This document shows, in pieces, positions 1 to 7,212 of a stretch of DNA of 18,251 bases. Under the pieces are notes generated by a model, which was not told where the DNA came from, ran no database searches, and was given only the letters and a program-made list of their open reading frames with translations. The stretch's first letter is position 1, and every line of letters begins with the position of its first letter. The translations under genes and the position numbers were made by a program. The DNA comes from an uncultured Treponema sp. (GTDB lineage: Bacteria; Spirochaetota; Spirochaetia; Treponematales; Treponemataceae), in the NCBI GenBank assembly GCA_937915735.1, contig CALGGS010000217.1, positions 1-18,251 of the forward strand, written 5' to 3'.

Positions 1-58
1 TAATTCAATTCTCAAATCGAGCGTAGCCGAGAAATCTATTTCTGCCGATAATCTGTAT

Positions 59-1333
59 ATGAAGAAATTTTCTATCGCTGTCGGCTTATTTTTAGTTTCA
101 TTTGTTTCTTTCGCGCAGGTAAAGCTTGCTTATTCAGGCGATTCCAGCTACAAAATGGTTGAACGGACAAATCTCCGCCGTTATGTCAACGGAAAATATT
201 CAGGACTAACCAGTCGGGAAGTGCGTTCGTTTATAAGCCGTTCGGATTCACGGTCAGGAGTTAAAGTCTCTAAGTTTGACCGTTTTTATGACGGGAATTT
301 CTTCGTTATGGAAGAGACTCTTCGAGATTCAAGGGCGACTATGACGGGAATTCACGATGCAATTCCTTCCGTTTTTAAGATTTCTGCTGACGGAAAAATG
401 ACTATGCTTGAAGACAATGGCTACCCGACTTTCCGAAGTTTTCCTTCGTATACGAGCGAACAGCTCAAAGTCGGTGACAGCTGGAAGGGAGAAGCAGAGC
501 GCGCAGTGGACCCGATGAACAAGGGCATTTTTACAAGAATACCGATAATTGTCCGCTATACATTCGCTGGTGAAGAATCCTACAAGGGCGAAGAAGTCTA
601 CAGAATTAAGGCAATCTGGCAGACAAACTACGGATTTTCTAATTTTGACAGAGATGTTAAGGGAGACGAAGCGTTAAAAAAAGCCACTGGCGGCCACAAG
701 GCAGATATAATCGTACGGAAGGCGACAGGAGAAGCCATTTTAATCAGCGATAATGTTGACGAAAGCTTTGTTTATTCAGATGGGACTCAGGTGAACCTGA
801 AAGGAACGATTACGATGTTCACTGAATATCCTCCGGCAATCGACAGGGAAAAAATCATACAGGCTCTTAACAGAATCGCAAAAGCAGATAATTCAACTGG
901 CAAGGCAACTTCAACTCCCGGCATTTCGGGCGAGCGCAAGGGAGTCGAGAAATCCACGGACGCAAATATGGTCTTCGAGGAAACGAGCGCAGGACTCCGT
1001 CTTTCGGTTCGGGACATAAAATTCAAGGCCGACAGCGACGAAATACTTTCAAGTGAAAAATCACGGCTTGATGAAATTGCAAAAGTGCTAAAACTGGCCC
1101 CTTCTTCTCAATTCTTAATAGAAGGTCACACGGCTTCTGTGGGAAAACCAGGCGGAGAGCAAAAACTTTCTGAGGAGCGTGCCCGCAGAATCGCTGCCGA
1201 GCTTGCAAACAGAGGAATTAATGCGGAAAGATTTATCTGCAAGGGACACGGCGGAAACAAACCGATAGCAAGTAATTCCACAAACGAGGGAAGGGCTTTG
1301 AACAGGCGGGTTGAAATTACGATTTTGGAATAG
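59..1333 (+). CDS. OmpA-family envelope protein
   Basis: A 424-residue exported protein. The N-terminus is a signal peptide (MKK, then a hydrophobic run ending SFAQ at about residue 20), so it should act in the periplasm or outer membrane. Residues of about 304-424 form an OmpA-like peptidoglycan-binding domain: a beta start with IKFKADSDEI, then the conserved EGHTASVG, SEERARRIAAEL and NEGRALNRRVEI segments. The roughly 280 residues between are not recognised and may be a beta-rich domain specific to spirochaetes. Likely role, by family: linking the envelope to peptidoglycan. No Shine-Dalgarno lies before the ATG; a GATAAT hexamer ends 6 nt upstream, so the mRNA may be leaderless. It converges on yidD with 19 nt between the stops and no visible terminator. 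The OmpA domain is secure; the specific function is not. Confidence 0.88.
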   Translation: MKKFSIAVGLFLVSFVSFAQVKLAYSGDSSYKMVERTNLRRYVNGKYSGLTSREVRSFISRSDSRSGVKVSKFDRFYDGNFFVMEETLRDSRATMTGIHDAIPSVFKISADGKMTMLEDNGYPTFRSFPSYTSEQLKVGDSWKGEAERAVDPMNKGIFTRIPIIVRYTFAGEESYKGEEVYRIKAIWQTNYGFSNFDRDVKGDEALKKATGGHKADIIVRKATGEAILISDNVDESFVYSDGTQVNLKGTITMFTEYPPAIDREKIIQALNRIAKADNSTGKATSTPGISGERKGVEKSTDANMVFEETSAGLRLSVRDIKFKADSDEILSSEKSRLDEIAKVLKLAPSSQFLIEGHTASVGKPGGEQKLSEERARRIAAELANRGINAERFICKGHGGNKPIASNSTNEGRALNRRVEITILE

Positions 1334-1352
1334 TTCTGTTTTAAGCGGATTT

Positions 1353-1574
1353 TTATGGAACGGGGTCATAGCCGCCAGAAAAAAACGGATTGCATTTTAA
1401 GATTCTTTTTGTAGAAAGATACATTCCTTTTACGGCTCCGTGTTTTTTTAAAGCTTCCAGCGCATACTCAGAGCAAGTCGGATAAAAACGGCAGCAAGGT
1501 CTTTTTAGAGGCGAGATAAATTTTCTGTAAAAGCGGATTGGAAGACACAAAAGAAATACGAGAATGTCCTTCAT
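1353..1574 (-). CDS. yidD: Membrane protein insertion efficiency factor YidD
   Basis: A 73-residue protein matching the YidD family in length and sequence. It has an N-terminal amphipathic/hydrophobic stretch, the cysteine-containing core CRFYPTCSEYA, and the C-terminal signature RILKCNPFFSGGYDPVP. By family knowledge it is a small inner-membrane-associated protein that helps YidC-dependent insertion. The ATG at 1574 overlaps the rnpA stop as ATGA, which implies translational coupling; an in-frame GTG further up (1598) would lie inside rnpA and is not preferred. It is the third gene of rpmH-rnpA-yidD. The yidC gene that usually follows is not there: the next gene is the oppositely oriented OmpA-family gene. 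Confidence 0.93.
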   Translation of the reverse strand: MKDILVFLLCLPIRFYRKFISPLKRPCCRFYPTCSEYALEALKKHGAVKGMYLSTKRILKCNPFFSGGYDPVP

Positions 1575-1921
1575 TTGAGTAAGCCTGCTTTTTCGCACAA
1601 GGTTTGAAACTGTGCTTTTCGCGCTTCCAAAGAGTCTTTTTGTGTTGGGGGATAGACTAAGAAAAGGATGTCGAATCCTGAATTAAGCTTTGATTTGAAA
1701 TTTCGGTAAGTTTCGCGGCTGAACCTTTTTGATTGATTTCGCTGAACTGCGTTTCCGTAACCGCGTGGAAGAGGAAAGCCGATTCGGTTAAAGCCCAAAT
1801 CGTTTGGCAGATAAAAAAGTTTTGCACCTGCCACGCTTGCCCTTTTTCCATTTTTGAACAGATTTTTGAAATCGTTAGGCCTTTTGATATGCTCTTCGCG
1901 CTTAAAACCTGCTGATTTCAT
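1571..1921 (-). CDS. rnpA: Ribonuclease P protein component
   Basis: A 116-residue basic protein of the RnpA family, which binds the RNase P RNA and helps it mature tRNA 5' ends. The RNR-type signature is at residues of about 58-71 (NAVQRNQSKRFSRE), a slight variant of the usual NxxxRNxxKRxxRE. The central strand FNRIGFPLPRGYGNAV matches the family RxGxxxxxKxGxAV segment, but with LPRGYG in place of the usual basic residues. The ATG at 1921 is chosen because GAGAGG lies about 7 nt upstream; a TTG five codons earlier (1936) is possible but less likely. rpmH is 46 nt upstream with a strong hairpin between; yidD overlaps the stop. Confidence 0.93.
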   Translation of the reverse strand: MKSAGFKREEHIKRPNDFKNLFKNGKRASVAGAKLFYLPNDLGFNRIGFPLPRGYGNAVQRNQSKRFSRETYRNFKSKLNSGFDILFLVYPPTQKDSLEARKAQFQTLCEKAGLLK

Positions 1922-1942
1922 AAATCTGCCTCTCAAGTGTTA

Positions 1943-1962
1943 TTGCCGTGCTGCAACGGCAA
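1943..1962 (-). promoter_or_regulatory. Hairpin between rpmH and rnpA
   Basis: TTGCCGT and ACGGCAA form a perfect 7-bp stem around a 6-nt loop inside the 46-nt gap between the L34 stop and the rnpA start. No T-tract follows on the minus strand, so it is not a standard terminator. It may be an mRNA processing or stabilising element that sets the large L34:RnpA expression ratio. The role is inferred. Confidence 0.5.
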
Positions 1963-1967
1963 CCTTT

Positions 1968-2123
1968 TTAGTATTTTTTGCCTTCGTCACAAACAGAGAG
2001 CTTGTGTCGGCCTTTTGCTCTTCGGCGAGCGAGTACCATACGACCACCGCGAGTTGCCATGCGTGCGCGGAATCCAAATTTTCTGTTTCGTTTTACTTTA
2101 CTTGGCTGGTATGTTCGTTTCAT
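1968..2123 (-). CDS. rpmH: 50S ribosomal protein L34
   Basis: A short ORF translated by hand: 51 residues beginning MKRTYQPSKVKRNRKFGFRA, followed by RMATRGGR and VLARRRAKGR. These are the universal L34 signature (KRTYQPS, GFRxRMxTxxGRxVLxxRRxKGR). L34 is a small basic protein of the large ribosomal subunit. The C-terminus (HKLSVCDEGKKY) is a few residues longer than the E. coli form. An AGGAGA Shine-Dalgarno at 2131-2136 sits 7 nt before the ATG. It is the first gene of the rpmH-rnpA-yidD cluster. Confidence 0.97.
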   Translation of the reverse strand: MKRTYQPSKVKRNRKFGFRARMATRGGRMVLARRRAKGRHKLSVCDEGKKY

Positions 2124-2187
2124 AGAACATTCTCCTAAAATATTTGATTGATATTGTTGAGCAATTTTGCAAGGCTTCCTTTACCCC

Positions 2188-2230
2188 GCAAAAAATTTGG
2201 TAGTGGCTAACAGTTTATCAAATTTTTTGC
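2188..2230. repeat. Perfect 12-bp inverted repeat upstream of rpmH
   Basis: GCAAAAAATTTG at 2188-2199 and its exact reverse complement CAAATTTTTTGC at 2219-2230 flank a 19-nt spacer. It lies between the malic enzyme stop (2260) and rpmH. On the minus strand a weak promoter-like pair can be placed here: TTGACC at 2236-2241 and TAAACT at 2212-2217, spaced 18, so the -10 would fall in the spacer. It could be an operator for the rpmH cluster or a hairpin ending the malic enzyme transcript, though no clean T-tract follows the stem. Confidence 0.55.
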
Positions 2231-2259
2231 ATTGAGGTCAATATAAAAGCGGCTGCATT

Positions 2260-3441
2260 TTAGAAATTTCTTGCCAATCCAGCCTTTCGCGCTTCTTCTG
2301 CGACGGCTTTTGCCACTGTTTTTGCCACGCGCGGGTCAAATGGGTTGGGGATAATCATATCAGGGCCCAGCTCGCTTTCTGAGACAAGGCTTGCAAGACC
2401 ACGGGCGGCGGCAATCTTCATTTCTTCGGTGATTTTAGATGCACGACAGTCTAATGCTCCGCGGAAAAGGCCTGGGAAAGCGAGGATGTTGTTGATTTGG
2501 TTGGGGTAGTCGCTTCGTCCGGTTCCGATGATGTAGGCTCCCGCCGCCTTTGCCTTTTCGTAAGTGATTTCAGGCTCAGGGTTTGCCATGGCAAAAAGAA
2601 TTGATTTTGGTGCCATAGACTTGACCATTTCTTCGCTTACAAGATTTGGAGCGCTTACTCCCACGAAAATATCAGCGCCGACCATTGCTTCTTTCATGGT
2701 GATTCGGCGGTTGTCTGGATTTGTGATTTCAGTAAGCTCTTTTGTCAAAAAGTCGTACTTGTCGTAATCTTCCTTAATAATGATTCCGTTGATGTTGAAT
2801 GCGTAGATTTTTCCGATACCGAATTTGTGCAGCATACGGATGATTGAACTTCCTGCTGCGCCCGCACCGCTCACAACAAGAGTGCAGTCCTCTGCCTTTT
2901 TTCCTGCGACTTTGAGGGCGTTCATGATTGCCGCCGTTACGACGATTGCCGTTCCGTGCTGGTCATCGTGGAAAACAGGAATATCCAGTTCTTTAATCAG
3001 CGTGCGTTCAATCTCAACACAGCGGGGAGCGGAAATGTCTTCAAGGTTGATTCCGCCGAAAGTGGGGGCAATCTGCTTACAGAATTCTATGATTTTCTGG
3101 GGGTCTTTTGTATCAATGCAAAGGGGAACTGCGTCCACTCCTGCAAATTTCTTAAAAAGAACACATTTTCCTTCCATAACGGGAAGTCCTGCGGCAGGCC
3201 CGATGTCTCCCAAGCCCAAAACGGCCGTTCCGTCAGAAACGACGGCGATAGTGTTTCCCTTCCAGGTGTACTTGTAGACATCATCAGGATTTTTATGAAT
3301 CTGCCGGCAGGGTTCTGCAACTCCGGGCGTGTAAGCTACAGAGAGATCGTCACGATTTTCCAAAGGCATTTTTAGCTCGGTAGAGATTTTGCCCTTCCAT
3401 TCATTGTGTTTTTCTAGTGCTTTGTCGTAAATAGTACTCAT
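2260..3441 (-). CDS. NAD(P)-dependent malic enzyme (oxaloacetate-decarboxylating)
   Basis: A 393-residue enzyme of the short bacterial malic enzyme class, converting malate to pyruvate, CO2 and NAD(P)H in the cytoplasm. Visible landmarks are the catalytic Tyr37 in VAYTPGVAEPC, the catalytic Lys92 in MEGKCVLFKKFAGVDAVP, metal ligands in INLEDISAPRC (134-135) and FHDDQHGTA (159-160), the Rossmann motif GAGAAG at 192-197, and MANPEPEI near the cofactor site. Cofactor preference cannot be told from the sequence. Two in-frame ATGs exist (3450, 3441). The second is preferred: a TATAAT occupies 3449-3454 and overlaps the first ATG, and residues from MSTIYDKALEKHNEWKGK match the usual N-terminus. No Shine-Dalgarno is present, so the mRNA may be leaderless. 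It diverges from the membrane protein gene at 3535. Confidence 0.93.
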   Translation of the reverse strand: MSTIYDKALEKHNEWKGKISTELKMPLENRDDLSVAYTPGVAEPCRQIHKNPDDVYKYTWKGNTIAVVSDGTAVLGLGDIGPAAGLPVMEGKCVLFKKFAGVDAVPLCIDTKDPQKIIEFCKQIAPTFGGINLEDISAPRCVEIERTLIKELDIPVFHDDQHGTAIVVTAAIMNALKVAGKKAEDCTLVVSGAGAAGSSIIRMLHKFGIGKIYAFNINGIIIKEDYDKYDFLTKELTEITNPDNRRITMKEAMVGADIFVGVSAPNLVSEEMVKSMAPKSILFAMANPEPEITYEKAKAAGAYIIGTGRSDYPNQINNILAFPGLFRGALDCRASKITEEMKIAAARGLASLVSESELGPDMIIPNPFDPRVAKTVAKAVAEEARKAGLARNF

Positions 3442-3448
3442 AAATGTC

Positions 3449-3476
3449 ATTATAATACAAAAATTTCAATTGATAA
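3449..3476 (-). promoter_or_regulatory. Promoter of the malic enzyme gene
   Basis: On the minus strand, TTATCA (3476-3471; 4 of 6 to consensus), a 16-nt spacer and a perfect TATAAT (3454-3449). The expected start of transcription, 6-8 nt on, falls at or next to the ATG at 3441. The -35 overlaps the -35 of the opposite promoter. Confidence 0.6.
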
Positions 3477-3498
3477 ATGGGAAAAAGTTATGTATAAT
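3470..3498 (+). promoter_or_regulatory. Sigma70-type promoter of the acidic membrane protein gene
   Basis: TTGATA at 3470-3475, a 17-nt spacer and a perfect TATAAT at 3493-3498. Transcription should start near 3505, leaving about 30 nt of leader with a GAGGAG Shine-Dalgarno before the ATG at 3535. This rules out the upstream ATG at 3490, which lies inside the promoter. Confidence 0.75.
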
Positions 3499-3534
3499 GA
3501 AAAAACTATTGTTCCACTAAAAGAGGAGAATAAA

Positions 3535-4551
3535 ATGCAATATTTTGACAAACTAAAAAAAGAGCGCTCGATTGACCGAGTAATCTTTCTCGCAGGTATG
3601 GTACTTGCTTTTATCGGATTCTTAATTCCGACTATCTTCGTAAAGCAGATTGTAACCAAAACTGACTTAACTGTAGCAAAAGCAGCCGAAGCAGTTGAAA
3701 CAGTCGCAGAAGCTACGGACGAGCTTTCTGAGCAGGAAACACTTGAAGAAGACGAGCTTTCTGAAGATGCTTTGGCAGAAACAGAAGAAGATGACTTCGA
3801 TGACCTTGAATATGACGAGCCTGAACGAGCCTTTGTTCACTTTGCTTCTAAAAAAGAAGTCGTTACTGACTTCAAAAAGAATTACATAAAAGACGAATAT
3901 GGTCGCCAGAAATTTCAGGATGGCGAGCCGCTTTTTGAATATGTTCTTGACAAAGACGGAAACAAAATTGTCGAGACTACAACCTCTTACAAATATGTAG
4001 TCGTAGAAGCCGAAGTCGAAGAAAATGACGAAGGAGAGAAGGCCGTTATTCTTGGCGAAAACGGATTGCCAAAACTCACTTATGCAATCAACTTTGACAA
4101 AGACGGAAATGTCCTTCCGGATGAAGAATTTGCTCATGTTAAGCCAGAAGATATGGAAAAGGATTTTGAATTCGAAACAAATCATTTTAATCTTTTCCAG
4201 GCTTGCAAGGTTCTTAATCAGGCCGGTCTTGACTACGGTGATTTCGACTATATTCCAGGAACTGCATATAACGCTACATTCCTTGTAATCGTTTGGCTTT
4301 GTTCAATCGCAGGAATCGTGCTTTTCTTCCTTACAAAAACAATCATCGGTGACATTGTTGTCGTATTGCTTTCAATCGCATTTGGTTTGGCCGCAACATT
4401 CTCAATTCCACTAACTTTGAGCGTGGCACCAATTATCGGTTACTACTCAGTTGGTGGTTATTTTGTATTGGTCGGTGTCTTGGTTTCTTTGGCTGGCTCA
4501 ATTCTCGGAGCAGCTCATGTTAAGCACCCAAGCTTGCCAAAAGCCGAATAA
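3535..4551 (+). CDS. Acidic membrane protein of unknown function
   Basis: A 338-residue protein not recognised. Residues of about 16-36 are a transmembrane segment. A long strongly acidic soluble region follows: about 45-95 is Glu/Asp/Ala-rich (EETLEEDELSED, EEDDFDDLEYDEPE), and about 95-235 contains two similar segments with the motif DKDGN (residues 139-143 and 188-192). Residues of about 248-326 form three more membrane helices, the last Gly/Val/Ser-rich. The tail is short and basic. The DKDGN motifs recall calcium-binding loops, but that is only a resemblance. The start is fixed by GAGGAG 6-11 nt upstream and by the promoter at 3470-3498. It is monocistronic, with a strong terminator right after the stop. 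Confidence 0.8.
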   Translation: MQYFDKLKKERSIDRVIFLAGMVLAFIGFLIPTIFVKQIVTKTDLTVAKAAEAVETVAEATDELSEQETLEEDELSEDALAETEEDDFDDLEYDEPERAFVHFASKKEVVTDFKKNYIKDEYGRQKFQDGEPLFEYVLDKDGNKIVETTTSYKYVVVEAEVEENDEGEKAVILGENGLPKLTYAINFDKDGNVLPDEEFAHVKPEDMEKDFEFETNHFNLFQACKVLNQAGLDYGDFDYIPGTAYNATFLVIVWLCSIAGIVLFFLTKTIIGDIVVVLLSIAFGLAATFSIPLTLSVAPIIGYYSVGGYFVLVGVLVSLAGSILGAAHVKHPSLPKAE

Positions 4552-4580
4552 TTAACCGCTGAATTTTTGTTCACTTAAAG

Positions 4581-4610
4581 GCCGCGTTCATTTGGAATGC
4601 GGCTTTTTTT
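4581..4610 (+). terminator. Intrinsic terminator after the acidic membrane protein
   Basis: GCCGCGTTC and GAATGCGGC pair as a 9-bp stem (one G-U) around the loop ATTTG, followed directly by seven T residues. Confidence 0.92.
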
Positions 4611-4674
4611 GTCTTTCCTTGTCTTTAATTCAATGGTGCTAGAATCTTTGTTGAATCTGTATTATTATGTCTGA

Positions 4675-5688
4675 ATGAATTTAAAAGATAAAATCAAAGA
4701 ATCTTCTGTTGAGACACTTAATTCTCTAAATCAAAATAAAAAAGCTTTTTTTCTTGTTGTTGTCCTTGCCTTAATCTTTATGTTTGCGCTCTGTTGGATT
4801 GTGTTTTTTATAACCGTCCGAGGCCCTGAGCAGGTTATGGTTCCGAATGTCGAGGGGAAAGAACTTACTACGGCACTCCTTGAGCTTCAGGCGAAGGAGC
4901 TTTATCCAAAAATTCAGCTAAAATATACAGATAATCCTGATGATGCGGGAAAAATCTTAAATCAAAATCCTGAAAGCGGGGCAATCGTTAAGGCAGGCAG
5001 AAGAATCAATCTGACTGTCAGCCGGGGAACTATCTTAGACCATGTAGAAAATTATATTGGCCAGAATTATGATGATGTCAAAATCAACCTGCAGACAATG
5101 TTTACTGGTTCAAGCAGGCCTCTGATTGTTCTTGCGGAGCCAAGCTACAAATCTGATCAAAGCGAGGCCGGCACAATTTTGGCACAGGACCCGCCAGAGG
5201 GTACGATTATCTCAAATCCTGTTACAGTCAAGCTGATTGTCAGTAAGGGTGCTGAGTACGAAAATACCCGTGTTCCGAAAATTACGGGGCTTGGGATAAA
5301 CGCTCTTTTGCAAACTCTTTCCGGCTCTAAAGTAATTTTTGATTTTACGAGTCATATTGTGCAAGATGGCGAGTCAGAAGGTACTGTCGTAAGCCAGGAA
5401 AAAGATTCTTCTCAGTTTGTTCCGAATTATGCGCGGGTTTCGGCGGAAATTGCTCTTCCTAAAAAACAAAATGATGATGAAGTCATCGGGCTTTTCCAGG
5501 CGAATCTTCCGAATTATCCTTACGCTGTTGAAATGACGCTTGAATCTTCAAAAGCTGGCGTAAAAGAAACAATTGTCACCTTAAAGCACAAGGGTGGAAG
5601 TGTCACGATTCCATACGCCGCGCAAAAGGGCAGCGAATTGCTTCTTACGATTGCAGGCCGAACTGTAGCACGAGAATTCGTGGATTAG
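4675..5688 (+). CDS. PASTA-domain membrane protein, no kinase domain
   Basis: A 337-residue protein with a short cytoplasmic N-terminus, one transmembrane helix at about 24-47, and three extracytoplasmic PASTA repeats at roughly 53-117, 118-191 and 195-260. Each repeat begins with a VPNVxG-like or equivalent strand and ends with a VxLxVSxG-like strand (NLTVSRG, KLIVSKG). A C-terminal segment of about 75 residues has no evident assignment. PASTA repeats are known for binding peptidoglycan fragments and usually sit on Ser/Thr kinases or penicillin-binding proteins; neither catalytic domain is present, so a scaffold or sensor role in the wall is inferred. No Shine-Dalgarno precedes the ATG; a TATTAT ends 6 nt before it. 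Confidence 0.85.
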   Translation: MNLKDKIKESSVETLNSLNQNKKAFFLVVVLALIFMFALCWIVFFITVRGPEQVMVPNVEGKELTTALLELQAKELYPKIQLKYTDNPDDAGKILNQNPESGAIVKAGRRINLTVSRGTILDHVENYIGQNYDDVKINLQTMFTGSSRPLIVLAEPSYKSDQSEAGTILAQDPPEGTIISNPVTVKLIVSKGAEYENTRVPKITGLGINALLQTLSGSKVIFDFTSHIVQDGESEGTVVSQEKDSSQFVPNYARVSAEIALPKKQNDDEVIGLFQANLPNYPYAVEMTLESSKAGVKETIVTLKHKGGSVTIPYAAQKGSELLLTIAGRTVAREFVD

Positions 5689-5772
5689 TCATTTTTACTT
5701 TGAAGTCAAACTATAGTCATCGATAAAAAATTCCGATATTCTAAAATGAGTATAAATTTTAAGGAGTTAAAA

Positions 5773-7203
5773 ATGTTTGATGCAATACTCAATCAAATCG
5801 ATGATATTGTTTGGGGAATTCCTACAATCATTCTTATTCTGGCGACGGGCTTGGTTCTTACAATTCGTGCCCGTGGTATTCAGTTCACAAAGCTTGGCCG
5901 GGCTTTTAAATCAATTTTCAAAGAAAATGAAGGTCACGGCGAGCTTTCAGGCTTTTCTGCCCTTTGTACGGCACTTTCTGCAACAATCGGAACTGGAAAT
6001 ATCGTCGGTGTTGCAACGGCTATCGCTGCCGGCGGACCGGGTGCTCTTTTCTGGATGTGGATTGCGGCAATTTTGGGAACGGCGACAAAATTCGCTGAAT
6101 GTATGCTGGCAATCAAATATCGCGAAGTAAAGGAAGACGGTCATGTTTTGGGCGGCCCCTTCTACACAATCGAAAAGGGTATGGGCGCAAAATGGAAGTG
6201 GCTTGCTATTCTTTTCGCTGTTTTCGGAGTCCTTGCTGGTCTTCTTGGCATTGGAACAATGACTCAGATTAACGGAATCACTTCTGCCGTAAATATGGCT
6301 TTTGATTCAAACAACGCGAACATTGCTTTTACAATCGGTGAAAATTCTTACACATGGGCAACTGTCATTGGCGGTGCTGTCGTAACAATTTGTGCGGCTC
6401 TCGTAATTTTGGGAGGTCTTAAACGAATCTCTAAGGTTGCAGAAAAAGTCGTTCCTGCAATGGCAATCATCTATGTTTTTCTTGGCCTTTCTGTAATTCT
6501 TATGAATGCAACTAAAGTCCCGGCAGCTTTTGCTCTTATTTTCAAATCTGCATTCGGATTTAAGGCTGTAGCCGGCGGTGCTGTCGGCTGGACCGTTAAG
6601 CAAATTACAGAGTCAATGCAGAAGGGTATTGCGCGGGGAATTTTCTCGAATGAGGCTGGCTTGGGTTCGGCTCCGATTGCTGCCGCTCCGGTTCAGACAA
6701 ATGAGCCGGTTGAGCAGGGTATGGTAAATATGACAGGAACTGTTATCGACACGCTGATTGTTTGTACGATGACAGGACTTGCAATTGTTATCGCTCTTTG
6801 TGACCCGACTTTCATAGCAAGCTCTGGAAATTTAAAAGGCGTTCAGCTTACTGCCGCCGCTCTTTCTTTTGACTTGGGCGGAGACGGAGTTTCCGTTCAG
6901 TTCTTGCTTATGCTGTGTCTCGCATTCTTTGCCTTTACGACGATTTTGGGCTGGGACTATTATTCAGAAAAATGTCTTGAATACATTACAAACGGCAGAA
7001 TGAAGCTCGTTTTTGTTTACCGCCTGATTTACATTGTGGCAATCGCAATCGGACCATATTTTACGGTCAACGCAGTTTTCACAATCGCCGACATTACGAA
7101 CGGACTTATGGCAATTCCTAACTGTATTTCTCTTATCGTTTTGAGCGGAGTTGTCGCAGAAGAAGTCAAAAAATATTTCGCAAAATATCCGACTTTGCAA
7201 TAG
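5773..7203 (+). CDS. Sodium:alanine/glycine symporter (AGCS family)
   Basis: A 476-residue polytopic inner membrane protein of the AGCS family (TC 2.A.25), which imports alanine and/or glycine with sodium. Typical landmarks: an N-terminal helix with WGIPTIILILATGLVLTIR; SALCTALSATIGTGNIVGVA; GPGALFWMWIAAILG followed by KFAECMLAIKYR; and GIFSNEAGLGSAPIAAA, then EPVEQGMVNMTGTVIDT. Length and about 10-11 hydrophobic segments fit the family. The ATG at 5773 is chosen because AAGGAG lies at 5761-5766; an ATG nine codons upstream (5746) lacks a Shine-Dalgarno. murD starts 9 nt after the stop, so the two are probably co-transcribed. Alanine is a precursor for the wall peptide, so the pairing may be functional. 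Substrate preference cannot be read from the sequence. Confidence 0.92.
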   Translation: MFDAILNQIDDIVWGIPTIILILATGLVLTIRARGIQFTKLGRAFKSIFKENEGHGELSGFSALCTALSATIGTGNIVGVATAIAAGGPGALFWMWIAAILGTATKFAECMLAIKYREVKEDGHVLGGPFYTIEKGMGAKWKWLAILFAVFGVLAGLLGIGTMTQINGITSAVNMAFDSNNANIAFTIGENSYTWATVIGGAVVTICAALVILGGLKRISKVAEKVVPAMAIIYVFLGLSVILMNATKVPAAFALIFKSAFGFKAVAGGAVGWTVKQITESMQKGIARGIFSNEAGLGSAPIAAAPVQTNEPVEQGMVNMTGTVIDTLIVCTMTGLAIVIALCDPTFIASSGNLKGVQLTAAALSFDLGGDGVSVQFLLMLCLAFFAFTTILGWDYYSEKCLEYITNGRMKLVFVYRLIYIVAIAIGPYFTVNAVFTIADITNGLMAIPNCISLIVLSGVVAEEVKKYFAKYPTLQ

Positions 7204-7212
7204 GAAAAAATT

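Noticed and set aside
3667..4185. 172-codon minus-strand ORF rich in Phe and Cys
   Set aside because: It is the mirror of the GAA/GAC-rich acidic region of the plus-strand membrane protein gene; no start signal and implausible composition.
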